Numbered from the stretch's first letter, positions 27,526 through 36,355 are shown. The stretch is 64,000 bases of DNA from Sphaerimonospora sp050942215 (GCF_050942215.1 NZ_CP192056.1:3596001-3660000); one strand, 5' to 3'. Translations and numbers: made by a program. Notes: generated by a model from the letters alone, not told the origin.

Positions 27526-28446
27526 ATGGATCTGTCCGGCAAGGTGGCCGTCGTCACCGGTGCGGGCCGCGGTCTGGGCCGCGCGTATGCCGAGGCGCTC
27601 GCCGCGGCCGGGGCGGCGGTGGTCGTCAACGACGTGAACGCCGAAGCGGCCGCACAGGTCGCCCAGGCCATCACCGGCGACGGCGGAAGGGCCATCGACG
27701 TCGCCGTCCCGGTCGGATCGGCGGAGGCGGCCGATCGGCTGGTCGCCGCCGCCGTCGAGGAGTTCGGCCGTCTGGACGTGCTGGTCACCAACGCGGGCAT
27801 CCTGCGCGACCGGGTGCTGTGGAAGATGTCGGACGACGACTTCGACGCGGTGATCGAGGTGCACCTGCGCGGCACCTTCACCTGCGCCCGGGCGGCCGCC
27901 GTCCGGATGCGCGAGCAGGGCACCGGCGGCCGGCTGATCCTCGTCTCCTCACCCGCCGGTCAGCGCGGGAACTTCGGTCAGACCAACTACGCGGCCGCCA
28001 AGGCGGGAATCGTCGCCATGGCCCGCACCTGGGCGATGGAGCTGGCCAGGGCCGGCGTCACCGTCAACGCCGTGGTCCCGGTGGCTGCCACGGAGATGAC
28101 CAAGACCATTCCCGCCTTCGCGCCGATCATCGAGGAGGCCGAGCGGACCGGCCGGCCGTTCCCCGGCTGGCTGCGCAGGGACGAGGGCATGGGCACGGTC
28201 GAGGACGTCGCCTCGCTCATCGTCTTCCTCGCCTCGGACGCGTCGGCGGACGTGACCGGTCAGGCGATCGGCATCGGCGGCGACCGGCTCGCGCTGTGGT
28301 CCCACCCCGCGGAGAAGGCCGTCGCGTTCGCCGACGGAGGGTGGACGGCCGAGGCCATCGCCGCCTCCTGGAAGTCCGGCGTCGGCGCCGAGCCGGAGAC
28401 GTACGGGATCCCCGCGCCGGCGGCGCCCGAGACCGCGGGGGCGTGA
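27526..28446 (+). CDS. short-chain dehydrogenase (3-hydroxyacyl-CoA dehydrogenase-like)
   Basis: A 306-aa SDR with the NAD(P) motif VTGAGRGLGRAYAE, NAG (VTNAGIL), catalytic Ser in LVSSPAGQRG, and Tyr/Lys in NYAAAKAG (YxxxK). The length and C-terminal extension (ALWSHPAEKAVAFADGGWT) resemble the dehydrogenase part of MFE-2-type multifunctional enzymes. With the MaoC-like hydratase 40 bases downstream it could carry out hydration and oxidation of an enoyl-CoA. ATG 27526 (GAAGGGTG upstream) is preferred over ATG 27493, which lies at the predicted transcription start. Confidence 0.85.
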   Translation: MDLSGKVAVVTGAGRGLGRAYAEALAAAGAAVVVNDVNAEAAAQVAQAITGDGGRAIDVAVPVGSAEAADRLVAAAVEEFGRLDVLVTNAGILRDRVLWKMSDDDFDAVIEVHLRGTFTCARAAAVRMREQGTGGRLILVSSPAGQRGNFGQTNYAAAKAGIVAMARTWAMELARAGVTVNAVVPVAATEMTKTIPAFAPIIEEAERTGRPFPGWLRRDEGMGTVEDVASLIVFLASDASADVTGQAIGIGGDRLALWSHPAEKAVAFADGGWTAEAIAASWKSGVGAEPETYGIPAPAAPETAGA

Positions 28447-28485
28447 GCGGCACCGATGGGAGAGACGAAGAGAGGAACTCCGGCC

Positions 28486-28944
28486 ATGACGACCAGGGCG
28501 AACGGGCTCGACGAGATCAAGGCGCTGGCCGGCCGTGACCTCGGCGGCACCGGCTGGCTGGAGATCACCCAGGAGAGGGTGAACACCTTCGCCGACGCCA
28601 CCGACGACCACCAGTGGATCCACGTCGACCCCGACCGGGCGAAGGACGGGCCCTTCGGCGCCGCGATCGCCCATGGATACCTGACGCTGTCCCTGATCAT
28701 CCCGCTCTTCAACGAACTGCTCGACATCCAGGGCGTGCGCATGAGCATCAACTACGGCCTGGACAAGGTCCGCTTCCCCGCTCCCGTCCGGGTCGGCGGC
28801 AGGATCCGCCTGGCCGGCAGGGTCGCCTCGGTCGACGAGGTCGCCGGGAACGGCGTGCAGATGCTGCTCGACTTCACCGTCGAGATCGAGGGCGCGGACA
28901 AGCCCGCCTGCGTCGCCCGGGCGATCTACCGCCACTACGCATGA
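28486..28944 (+). CDS. MaoC-like (R)-specific enoyl-CoA hydratase
   Basis: A 152-aa hot-dog-fold protein with the hydratase motif FADATDDHQWIHVDPDRA (Asp/His catalytic pair) and IAHGYLTLSL. It adds water to a trans-enoyl-CoA. ATG 28486 follows GAGAGGAA; an in-frame ATG at 28456 lacks a ribosome binding site. It forms an operon with the SDR gene, which would oxidise the resulting 3-hydroxyacyl-CoA. Confidence 0.88.
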   Translation: MTTRANGLDEIKALAGRDLGGTGWLEITQERVNTFADATDDHQWIHVDPDRAKDGPFGAAIAHGYLTLSLIIPLFNELLDIQGVRMSINYGLDKVRFPAPVRVGGRIRLAGRVASVDEVAGNGVQMLLDFTVEIEGADKPACVARAIYRHYA

Positions 28945-28951
28945 GCCGACG

Positions 28952-28992
28952 TTCGGCAGGATATTGACGGTCATAAAGATCATGCATAACCT
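28952..28992 (+). promoter_or_regulatory. acyl-CoA ligase promoter with the shared element
   Basis: TTCGGCA (28952-28958), five bases, TTGACG (28964-28969), a 17-bp spacer and TAACCT (28987-28992). The spacing from TTCGGCA to the -35 is identical to the SDR and amidohydrolase promoters. Confidence 0.62.
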
Positions 28993-29129
28993 CACCGGCG
29001 AGGGAGCGGGGTCCCGGCCCGTTCCCCGATGAGGAGTCGTGTTCGCACTGACCACACCCCCGACCAGGTCGGGCTCCGCCCCGCGGCGCCGAGGGCCCAC
29101 CCCCCCTTCATGACAGGAGTCAGCGCACG

Positions 29130-30659
29130 ATGCCGAACGCAGGATTGGGAGGCTGGCCGGCCCGCCGGGCCCAGATGACACCGAACCGCACCGCGTTCGT
29201 CTTCGCGGACCGGAAGGTCACCTACGCGGAGGTCTACGAGCGTACGACCAGGCTGGCCTCGCGGCTGCGTGAGGCCGGGGTGAAGGCCGGCGACCGCGTC
29301 GCCTACCTCGGCCGCAACCACATCGCCTTCGCCGAGGCGATGTTCGCCACGCACATGCTCGGCGGGATCTTCGTGCCGCTGAACTTCCGCCTGGCCGCGC
29401 CGGAGATCGGCTACATGCTGGAGCACTCGGGCCCCGTGGTCCTGATCTACGCGCCCGAGTGCGCCGAGGTGGTCCACGCCGTGCCGCGGGTCCCGGAGCT
29501 GCGGGAGGTCGTCGCGCTGGAGTCGCCGGCGCCCGGAGAGCGGCATTTCGCGACCTGGCTCTCCCGGGGCGATGTCACGCCCATCGACGTGCCCGTGGCA
29601 CTGGACGACCCCGCGCTCATCCTCTACACCTCGGGCACGACCGGGCGCCCCAAGGGCGCCGTGCTCACCCACGCCAACCTGGTGTGGAACTGCTTCAACA
29701 TCATGATCGGCGTCGATGTCGCCAGCGACGAGGTGACGCTGATCAGCGCCCCGCTCTTCCACGTCGCGGCCCTCGACCAGACCCTGCTGCCGACCTTCCT
29801 CAAGGGCGGCTGCTCGGTGATCACACCGTCCTGGAACGTCGACGAGTGTTACGACCTCATCGAGAAGTACGGCATCACCTGGATGTTCGGGGTCACCACG
29901 ATGTTCGCCGCGTTCGCCCAGTCACCGCGATGGGCCGGCGCGGACCTGTCCTCGTTGCGCAACCTCATGTCCGGGGGCGCGTCGATCCCGGCCGCGCTGA
30001 TCCGCACCTACCAGGAGCGCGGCCTGGTCTTCTGCCAGGGCTACGGGCTCACCGAGACCGCGCCGGGGGCGACCTTCCTCGAGGCGAGCGAGAGCGAGAG
30101 AAAGGTGGGCTCGGCCGGCGTGCCGGTGTTCTTCGCCGACGTGCGGGTGGTCCGGCCCGATCTCACCGACGCGGCGGCCGGAGAGCCCGGCGAGGTGCTC
30201 GTTCACGGGCCGAACGTGACCCCGGGATACTGGCGCGACCCGGAGGCGACGGCCGCCGCTTTCTCCGACGGCGGCTGGTTCCACTCCGGCGACATCGGCA
30301 TGCTGGACGACGAGGGACATCTGTACATCGTCGACCGGGCCAAGGACATGTACATCTCGGGCGGGGAGAACGTCTATCCGGCCGAGGTCGAGGCCGTGAT
30401 CTTCGAGCATCCGGCGGTCGCCGAGACCGCCGTGGTGGGAGTGCCCGACGCGGAGTGGGGCGAGGTCGGCCGCGCGTTCGTCGTCCCCCGCCCCGGCGCC
30501 GGCGTGACCGGCGACGATCTGCGGGAATTCCTCCGCCGGCGCCTGGCCAAGTACAAGATCCCGGTCTATTTCGAGTTCATGGACGATCTGCCGAAGACGG
30601 GTTCCGGGAAGATCCGCAAACCCGCGCTACGCGATCTCCCCCTGCGGAACGGCCGATGA
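29130..30659 (+). CDS. acyl-CoA synthetase / AMP-dependent ligase
   Basis: A 509-aa adenylate-forming enzyme. The AMP-binding core motif is LILYTSGTTGRPKGAVLTH. Further motifs are YGLTETAPG, SGDIGMLDDEGHLYIVDRAKD and the C-terminal catalytic Lys in KTGSGKIRKPALRD. It should activate a carboxylic acid as its CoA thioester. Adjacent MaoC and SDR enzymes then form a beta-oxidation-like series, and PaaX-type regulators often sense the CoA ester made by such a ligase. ATG 29130 has ACAGGAG about 11 bases upstream. The substrate is not predictable from sequence. Confidence 0.9.
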   Translation: MPNAGLGGWPARRAQMTPNRTAFVFADRKVTYAEVYERTTRLASRLREAGVKAGDRVAYLGRNHIAFAEAMFATHMLGGIFVPLNFRLAAPEIGYMLEHSGPVVLIYAPECAEVVHAVPRVPELREVVALESPAPGERHFATWLSRGDVTPIDVPVALDDPALILYTSGTTGRPKGAVLTHANLVWNCFNIMIGVDVASDEVTLISAPLFHVAALDQTLLPTFLKGGCSVITPSWNVDECYDLIEKYGITWMFGVTTMFAAFAQSPRWAGADLSSLRNLMSGGASIPAALIRTYQERGLVFCQGYGLTETAPGATFLEASESERKVGSAGVPVFFADVRVVRPDLTDAAAGEPGEVLVHGPNVTPGYWRDPEATAAAFSDGGWFHSGDIGMLDDEGHLYIVDRAKDMYISGGENVYPAEVEAVIFEHPAVAETAVVGVPDAEWGEVGRAFVVPRPGAGVTGDDLREFLRRRLAKYKIPVYFEFMDDLPKTGSGKIRKPALRDLPLRNGR

Positions 30660-30666
30660 CGGCTCC

Positions 30667-31539
30667 CTACCCGGCGCCGAGCCCGAGCAGGCGTACGGCG
30701 TTGTCCTTCAAGATCTTCGGTCGTACCTCCGGCTTGATGTCGAGCCCGGCGAAGTCCGAGAGCCACCGGTCGGGCGTGATCACCGGGTAGTCGGACCCGA
30801 ACAGCACCTTGTCCTTCAGCAGCGTGTTCGCGTACCGCACCAGTTGCGGCGGGAAGTACTTCGGCGACCACCCCGACAGGTCGATGTGGACGTACGGCTT
30901 GTGCGTGGCGACCGCCAGCGCCTCGTCCTGCCAGGGGAACGACGGGTGGGCCAAAATGATCCGCAGCTCGGGGAAGTCCACCGCCACGTCATCGACCAGC
31001 ATCGGGTTTCCGTACTTGAGCCGGATGCCGCCTCCTCCCGGCACCCCGGCGCCGATCCCGGTCTGGCCGGTGTGGAACAGCGCGACGGCGCCCAGCTCCT
31101 CGATTGCCGCGTACAACGGGTACGCCATCGGATCGTTGGGCGCGACGCCCTGGATGCTCGGGTGGAACTTGAACCCGCGCACGCCGTACTCCTCGACGAG
31201 CCGGCGGGCCTCGCGGGCTCCGGCCCTGCCCTTCCAGGGATCGACGCTGGCGAACGGGATCAGCACGTCGGCGTGCTCGGCGCAGCTCTCCGCGACCTCC
31301 TCGTTGGAGATGCGCCGATGCCCCGTGGCGTGCTCGGCGTCGACGGTGAACACCACCGCCGCCATCTTCCGCTCGCGGTAGTAGGCGGCCGTCTCCGCGA
31401 TGGTCGGCTGCCGGTGCCCGTGCGCCTTGAAGTACTCCTCGGAGGCTCCGAACAGCTCCGGGCTGAGCGAGCCATGCCCGTCCTTGGAGACCTCGGCATG
31501 GGTGTGCACGTCGATCGCGACCAGGTCAGCGACGTTCAT
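30667..31539 (-). CDS. amidohydrolase-2 family hydrolase/decarboxylase
   Basis: A 290-aa TIM-barrel metal enzyme of the amidohydrolase-2 family, which includes aromatic acid decarboxylases and lactonases. It has the N-terminal metal motif VHTHAEV, a GFKFHPSIQ strand, ILAHPSFPW and the final FGSDYPVI Asp. The preferred start is ATG 31539 with GAGGGG 8 bases upstream; a GTG nine bases earlier is possible. It is transcribed leftward from a promoter containing the same element as the SDR operon. A non-oxidative decarboxylase acting on an aromatic acid is one guess; hydrolysis of a ring-cleavage product is another. Confidence 0.8.
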   Translation of the reverse strand: MNVADLVAIDVHTHAEVSKDGHGSLSPELFGASEEYFKAHGHRQPTIAETAAYYRERKMAAVVFTVDAEHATGHRRISNEEVAESCAEHADVLIPFASVDPWKGRAGAREARRLVEEYGVRGFKFHPSIQGVAPNDPMAYPLYAAIEELGAVALFHTGQTGIGAGVPGGGGIRLKYGNPMLVDDVAVDFPELRIILAHPSFPWQDEALAVATHKPYVHIDLSGWSPKYFPPQLVRYANTLLKDKVLFGSDYPVITPDRWLSDFAGLDIKPEVRPKILKDNAVRLLGLGAG

Positions 31540-31604
31540 GACCGGCACCCCTCGTCACGCAGAACCATGAAGTCCACCTCTCATGCGCCAAGCAGAACGG
31601 TCCC

Positions 31605-31646
31605 AAACTATGGCACTTTCTGAACGTTCGTCAAAGTTTTGCCGAA
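31605..31646 (-). promoter_or_regulatory. amidohydrolase promoter with shared TTCGGCA-N5-TTGACG element
   Basis: On the minus strand, TTCGGCA (31646-31640), N5, TTGACG (31634-31629), an 18-bp spacer and TAGTTT (31610-31605). It overlaps the palindrome GAACGTTC (31622-31629). The layout and 22 of the first 24 bases equal the SDR promoter. Confidence 0.72.
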
Positions 31647-31795
31647 TGTCCACCATCCGACCGGTGCCGCCGGCGGCCCGGCGAAGGTGATATCCGCCAC
31701 AAAAGGCTTCCATCAGACGGAAGTCGGGTTCCTTTCCCGTGACCGAATGAAGACCCTCATGACAACCACGCAAACCGAGCACATGGGGCAGGGTC

Positions 31796-32911
31796 GTGAG
31801 CTTTCCCGTCGAATTCGCCAGAAACCAGTGGTACGTCGCCGCGTACGGCAGCGAGATCACCCGTGATCTCTTCCCCCGTACCATCCTCGGGGAGGCCCTG
31901 GTCTTCTACCGGACGCGTGCCGGTCAGGTCATCGCGCTGTCGGACCGCTGCGTGCACCGCCGGTTCCCGCTGTCGGAGAGCAACCTCGACGGCGACAACA
32001 TCGTCTGCGGCTATCACGGGTTCACCTACGACCCGACCGGAACCTGCGTGGCCGTACCGGGCCAGAAACGGATCCCGCGCACGGCCCGCGTGCCCGCGTA
32101 CCAGGTGGTGGAGCAGGACTCGTTCGTATGGGTGTGGATCGGCGAGCCGGAGAAGGCCGACCCCGCCCTCATCCCCCGCGCGCCCTGGCTCAGCGACCCG
32201 GGCTACACCACGGTGTACGGCATGGAGCCGCTGCGTGCGCCGTACGGGCTCCTCGTGGACAACCTGCTCGACCTGTCGCACGAGACCTATCTGCACGGCG
32301 GCTACATCGGCACCCCGGAGGTCGCCGCCACGCCGATCCGCACCACGGTCGACGAGGAGCGGCAGATCGTCTACGTCAGCAGGCACATGGACGACGCCGC
32401 CTGCCCGCCGTTCTACTCCGAGTCGACCGGCATCACCGGCCGGATCGTGCGCTGGCAGGACATCGAGTTCCACCCGCCGTGTCTCTACCTGCTGCACAGC
32501 AGGGTGGCCCCGGTGGGCGTGCTCCCCCGGGAGGACGGCACCGACCCGGACGGCTTCCACGTCGAGGTCGTGTACGCGATCACCCCGGAGACCGAGAACT
32601 CCACGCACGACTTCTGGGCCGTCGCCCGTGACTTCGCCCTCGACGACACCCGGGTGTCCGACTTCCTCCGCGAGAGCAACAGGACCGTGGTGCTCCAGGA
32701 CGTCGTCGCGCTGAACAAGCTCGCCGAGGTGCTCGCCACGGAGCGCGACCGCTACCAGGAGCTCAGCATCAACATCGACACCGGCGGTCTCGCCGCGCGG
32801 CGGCTCATCGAGGCCCAGATCGCGCAGGCCGGAGGAGCACAGGCCGGAGGAGCACAGGGCGGAGGAGTGCGGGCCGGGCAGGGCCGGGCACCCGTCGGGG
32901 GCCGGTCGTGA
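31796..32911 (+). CDS. Rieske non-heme iron oxygenase, oxygenase component (VanA/phthalate dioxygenase-like)
   Basis: A 371-aa oxygenase. The Rieske [2Fe-2S] ligands are Cys52-x-His54 and Cys71-x2-His74 (RCVHRRFPLSES and VCGYHGFTYD). The catalytic mononuclear iron motif is in NLLDLSHETYLHGG. The overall layout matches single-component-alpha enzymes that demethylate or hydroxylate methoxylated or phthalate-like aromatics. The C-terminus ends in AQAGG/AQGGG repeats. GTG 31796 has GGGGCAGGG upstream. Its stop overlaps the start of a 76-aa protein, and the cognate reductase follows. Confidence 0.88.
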   Translation: MSFPVEFARNQWYVAAYGSEITRDLFPRTILGEALVFYRTRAGQVIALSDRCVHRRFPLSESNLDGDNIVCGYHGFTYDPTGTCVAVPGQKRIPRTARVPAYQVVEQDSFVWVWIGEPEKADPALIPRAPWLSDPGYTTVYGMEPLRAPYGLLVDNLLDLSHETYLHGGYIGTPEVAATPIRTTVDEERQIVYVSRHMDDAACPPFYSESTGITGRIVRWQDIEFHPPCLYLLHSRVAPVGVLPREDGTDPDGFHVEVVYAITPETENSTHDFWAVARDFALDDTRVSDFLRESNRTVVLQDVVALNKLAEVLATERDRYQELSINIDTGGLAARRLIEAQIAQAGGAQAGGAQGGGVRAGQGRAPVGGRS

Positions 32912-33138
32912 CCGGCCTCCGAGACCGGCCGGATTCCGGCACGATCTTCACGATCGACTGGGAACCCGGCTCGGACACGTTGATCGGGCTGTGCCACTGC
33001 GGCGCCCGCCGACACGCGGAGGACCCGATCGAGCTGTGGGCCTGGCTGCTGCGGCACCCGGTGGGCCACGAGTCCCGGTCAGCACCGCCCGGGGATCGTT
33101 CCGGCGCCCCCGCCTCCGGTCTCGTGCCGGCCCGTTAG
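32908..33138 (+). CDS. small CxC-containing protein between oxygenase and reductase
   Basis: A 76-aa protein whose GTG start overlaps the oxygenase stop (GTGA). The central part, FTIDWEPGSDTLIGLCHCGARR, contains a Cys-x-Cys pair, followed by EDPIELWAWLLRHP. I recognise no family. The coupling and position inside an oxygenase-reductase operon suggest an accessory role or a metal-binding subunit. The C-terminal 25 residues are low-complexity and may be unstructured. Confidence 0.5.
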   Translation: MTGLRDRPDSGTIFTIDWEPGSDTLIGLCHCGARRHAEDPIELWAWLLRHPVGHESRSAPPGDRSGAPASGLVPAR

Positions 33139-33148
33139 GCCGGTCGTC

Positions 33149-34138
33149 GTGACGACACGGTCCACCCCGCACGCCACGGACGGCGGGGGCGTGCCCGAAC
33201 CCGAATTCACCGCCGTGGTGCGGGAGAAGACGATCCTCGCCGAGGGCGTGGCCGGCCTCGCCCTCGCCCGGATGGACGGAATCCCGCTCCCGCCCTGGCG
33301 GCCGGGGGCGCACATCGATCTCGTCCTGTCCGACGGGCTGGTCCGGCAGTACTCACTCTGCGGCGATCCCGCGGACGGCGACACGTACCGCATCGCCGTA
33401 CTGCGCGAGCAGGAGGGAAGGGGAGGGTCGGCCCACGTGCACGACGCGGTCGCCGTCGGCGACCCGATCCGGGTACGCGGCCCGCGCAACCACTTCGAGT
33501 TCAGGCCCGCGCCCTCCTACCTCTTCGTGGCCGGCGGGATCGGCATCACGCCGCTGGTTCCGATGATCGCGGAGGCGGAGGCCGGGGGCGCCGAATGGCG
33601 GCTGCTGTACGGCGGCAGGTCGCACCGGTCGATGGCGTTCCTGGAGACCCTCAGACGGTACGGCGACCGCGTGCTGATCCGCCCCCAGGACGTCCACGGG
33701 CTGCTCGATCTCCCGGAGTTCCTCGGCAGCCCGGTCGACGGCACCCTCGTCTACGGCTGCGGCCCTGAACCGCTTCTCGAGGCGATGGAGGAGGCATGCG
33801 CCGCCTGGCCGTACGGCACCCTGCGGGTGGAGCGGTTCACACCCGGACAGCCGGTTCACACCGACGATGACACGGGATTCGAGGTGGTACTCGCGCGGTC
33901 CGGTGTCACCCTCACGGTGGGTCCGGCGCTGACCATCCTCGAGTGCGTCGAAGCGGCCGGCGTCCCGGTGCTCTCCTCCTGCCGGGAGGGCACCTGCGGC
34001 ACCTGCGAGACCGAGATCATCGAGGGTACGCCGGACCACCGCGACTCGGTGCTGACCGAGCAGGACCGGGCGTCCGGGGAGGTCATGATGATCTGCGTCT
34101 CACGCTGCCGCGGCGAGCGGCTCGTGCTCGACCTCTGA
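33149..34138 (+). CDS. Rieske oxygenase reductase (phthalate-dioxygenase-reductase/VanB type)
   Basis: A 329-aa flavin/iron-sulfur reductase. The FMN-binding barrel has RQYSLCGDP, the NAD-binding domain has VAGGIGITPLVPM and YGCGPEPLLEAM, and the C-terminal plant-type ferredoxin has the [2Fe-2S] ligands in SSCREGTCGTCE plus a distal Cys (ICVSRC). This domain order is that of VanB/PDR proteins, which pass electrons from NADH to a Rieske oxygenase. GTG 33149 starts 10 bases after the small CxC gene. It is the partner of the oxygenase at 31796. Confidence 0.92.
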   Translation: MTTRSTPHATDGGGVPEPEFTAVVREKTILAEGVAGLALARMDGIPLPPWRPGAHIDLVLSDGLVRQYSLCGDPADGDTYRIAVLREQEGRGGSAHVHDAVAVGDPIRVRGPRNHFEFRPAPSYLFVAGGIGITPLVPMIAEAEAGGAEWRLLYGGRSHRSMAFLETLRRYGDRVLIRPQDVHGLLDLPEFLGSPVDGTLVYGCGPEPLLEAMEEACAAWPYGTLRVERFTPGQPVHTDDDTGFEVVLARSGVTLTVGPALTILECVEAAGVPVLSSCREGTCGTCETEIIEGTPDHRDSVLTEQDRASGEVMMICVSRCRGERLVLDL

Positions 34139-34272
34139 GGGGATGGGCAATCACCGCGGGCGTCGCTACGCTGCTCTCAGCGTGAAGCCGAGCCGAAGCC
34201 CACTCCGCTGGGCTTCCCGATCGCGCGGATCGAGTCGGACGATCGCCTGATCATGATCGTGAGGAGGGCGGT

Positions 34273-35148
34273 GTGGCGACGCTTCCCACCGGCGGCGCCG
34301 ACGGCGACCGCGTGACGGGCCGGGCGGGCAGACGACGCACCGTGGGTTCGCGGCTGCTCGCCCTGCTCGACGTCTTCACAGCGGACCAGCCGCAGCTGAT
34401 GCTGTCGGAGATCAGCAGATTGGCGGGCGTCCCCCTCAGCACGGCCCACCGGCTGGTCGGCGAGCTGACGGCCTGGGGCGCCCTCGAGCGCGGCGTGGAC
34501 GGGAAGTATCGGATCGGGCTGAAGCTGTGGGAGCTCGGCTCTCTCGCGCCCCAGGGCCTTCCGCTGCGCGAAATCGCCCTTCCCCTGATGGAGGACCTGT
34601 ACGAGGCGACTCACGAGAACGTCCAGCTCTCGGTGCGCGAGGGCAGCAGTGTGATCTTCGTCGAGAGGCTGGCCGGCCGCGGCGCCGTACCCGTCCTGAC
34701 CCGTGTGGGCGGGCGCTTCGCCACACACGCGACGGGGGGCGGCCTGGTCCTGCTGGCGCATGCTCCCGTCGAAATCCAGGAGCAGGTGCTCGCCGGGCCG
34801 CTCCAGCGGTTCACCCCGATGACGATCACCGACTCGGCCGAGCTCCGCCGGGTCCTGGCCGAGATCCGACTGAAGGGCTACGCGCTGAGCGACCGCCAGG
34901 TGACCGAGGACGCGTTCTCGGTGGCGGCCCCGGTGCGCGGCAAGAAGGACGAGGTCGTCGCCGCACTGTCTCTCGTGGTCGCCTACGACAACGCCGTGCC
35001 CGCCCATCTCGTGCCGCTGGTCCTGTCCACCGCCCGGAGCATCTCGCGCCTACTCGGCGCCCCGGGCTCGCAGCGCTCGAAAGACGTCCGCCACATGGGG
35101 AACAGGACAGGCGTTGACGAGCGGAGAAGGCCGGCGGCGCGGAGGTAG
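34273..35148 (+). CDS. IclR-family transcriptional regulator
   Basis: A 291-aa regulator. The N-terminal winged helix (SRLLALLDVFTADQPQLMLS, then EISRLAGVPLSTAHRLVGELTAWG) is followed by an IclR effector domain (ERLAGRGAVPVLTRVGGRF). The C-terminal 25 residues are Arg-rich. GTG 34273 has GAGGAGGG 5 bases upstream. IclR proteins commonly control aromatic catabolic operons. It sits just downstream of the oxygenase/reductase genes with a 134-bp gap, so it may be a local regulator, together with the PaaX-like proteins. Confidence 0.88.
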   Translation: MATLPTGGADGDRVTGRAGRRRTVGSRLLALLDVFTADQPQLMLSEISRLAGVPLSTAHRLVGELTAWGALERGVDGKYRIGLKLWELGSLAPQGLPLREIALPLMEDLYEATHENVQLSVREGSSVIFVERLAGRGAVPVLTRVGGRFATHATGGGLVLLAHAPVEIQEQVLAGPLQRFTPMTITDSAELRRVLAEIRLKGYALSDRQVTEDAFSVAAPVRGKKDEVVAALSLVVAYDNAVPAHLVPLVLSTARSISRLLGAPGSQRSKDVRHMGNRTGVDERRRPAARR

Positions 35149-35174
35149 CGCCGTCCACCCGGACCCGCGTCCGT

Positions 35175-36260
35175 TCAGGGCAGGCTCGGTCCTTCCCGCC
35201 GCCCTCCCCCGCCCCGCCCGGCCCGGCGGCCGGGCTCCGGCGTGCGCCGGTGGTCGCTGGAGGTCCGTACCACCAGCTCGGGCTGGAAGACGACGTGCCG
35301 ATGAACGTGCTCGTCGCCCTCGATCGGCTCCTTCAAAAGCAGCTCCGCCGCCGTCCGGCCGAGCCGGGCACGGGGCTGGCGCACGGAACTCAGCGGCACC
35401 GCCGCGGCGGCGGCGAAGTCGATGTCGTCGTAGCCCACCAGAGCGATGTCCCCGGGCACCCGGACGCCGTGCGCGGTGAGACCCTGCAGCACGCCGAGCG
35501 CCAGCAGGTCGTTGGCGCAGAAGACCGCCGTGGGACGCTCGCGCGGGGGAAGGGCCGCGATGTCGTCGGCGGCCCGCCGGCCCGCCGCGACCGACAGGGT
35601 CGCCGTCTCGTACGTCTCCAGCCGTGCGTGCGGGGCCCGTTCCGCCAGTGCGGCGATCGCACCGGCACGCCGGTCGGCCACCTGCCGGATCGAAAACGGC
35701 CCGCCGACGTACCCGATCCGCTCATGGCCGCTGTCGGCGAGATGCCCGGCCGCCAGACGGCCGCCGGCGACGTCGTCGACCGCGACGGAACAGCGGCTCG
35801 GGTGGCCGGAACCGCGGTCGACCAGCACGACGGGGATGCCGTGCGCCACGAACGCGTCGAGGCGCCGGTGCCTGCCGTCGGACACCGGAGTGATGAGCAG
35901 CCCCTGGACCCGCTGTTCTTCGAGCATGTCGAGATGACGGTGTTCCCGTCGCGCGTCCTCGCCACTGTTGCAGACCACCAGCATCCCGCCGGCGCTCTCG
36001 ACGACCGCCTCCGCACCGCGGATCACGTCGGTGAAGAAGGGATTGGAGACGTCCAGGACCACGATGGCGATGGTCCGGCTGCGGCCGGCGCGCAGTTGCC
36101 TGGCGGAGTCGTTGCGCACATAGCCCAGCTTGTCGATCGCGTCGAGCACCCGCCGGCGGGTGCCGGGCGAGACGACGCCGGGCCGGTTGAGCACGTTGCT
36201 GACCGTGCCGAGTGACACACCCGCGTACCGCGCCACTTGCTTGATGTCGGCGGATGCCAT
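35175..36260 (-). CDS. LacI-family transcriptional regulator (first)
   Basis: A 361-aa LacI/GalR repressor. The helix-turn-helix is IKQVARYAGVSLGTVSNVLNRP with hinge helix DSARQLRAGRS. A periplasmic-binding-type ligand domain follows (VVLDVSNPFFTDVIRGAE, then VFCANDLLALGVLQGL and LVGYDDIDFAAA). The C-terminus is Gly/Arg-rich. ATG 36260 follows a G-run. It lies 186 bp downstream of the rhamnogalacturonan lyase gene in the same orientation. TGAA-N4-TTCA sites occur upstream of both (36344-36355 and 38768-38779), suggesting auto- and cross-control by a pectin-derived sugar. Confidence 0.9.
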   Translation of the reverse strand: MASADIKQVARYAGVSLGTVSNVLNRPGVVSPGTRRRVLDAIDKLGYVRNDSARQLRAGRSRTIAIVVLDVSNPFFTDVIRGAEAVVESAGGMLVVCNSGEDARREHRHLDMLEEQRVQGLLITPVSDGRHRRLDAFVAHGIPVVLVDRGSGHPSRCSVAVDDVAGGRLAAGHLADSGHERIGYVGGPFSIRQVADRRAGAIAALAERAPHARLETYETATLSVAAGRRAADDIAALPPRERPTAVFCANDLLALGVLQGLTAHGVRVPGDIALVGYDDIDFAAAAAVPLSSVRQPRARLGRTAAELLLKEPIEGDEHVHRHVVFQPELVVRTSSDHRRTPEPGRRAGRGGGGRREGPSLP

Positions 36261-36291
36261 GTCCCCCCCGGCCCGAGGCGTCGGTCTGTGT

Positions 36292-36355
36292 CTGTGGAAG
36301 GTCGCCTGTGGAAGGTCGCCGGGTGATCCGGCGCTCAGATACGTGAAGCCGTTCA
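36292..36355 (-). promoter_or_regulatory. direct repeat and LacI-type operator upstream of first LacI gene
   Basis: A 14-bp tandem repeat (CTGTGGAAGGTCGC twice, 36292-36319) is followed by TGAAGCCGTTCA (36344-36355). The latter keeps the TGAA-N4-TTCA arms of the TGAAACGTTTCA site in the lyase gene and is 84 bp upstream of the LacI start. Confidence 0.4.
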
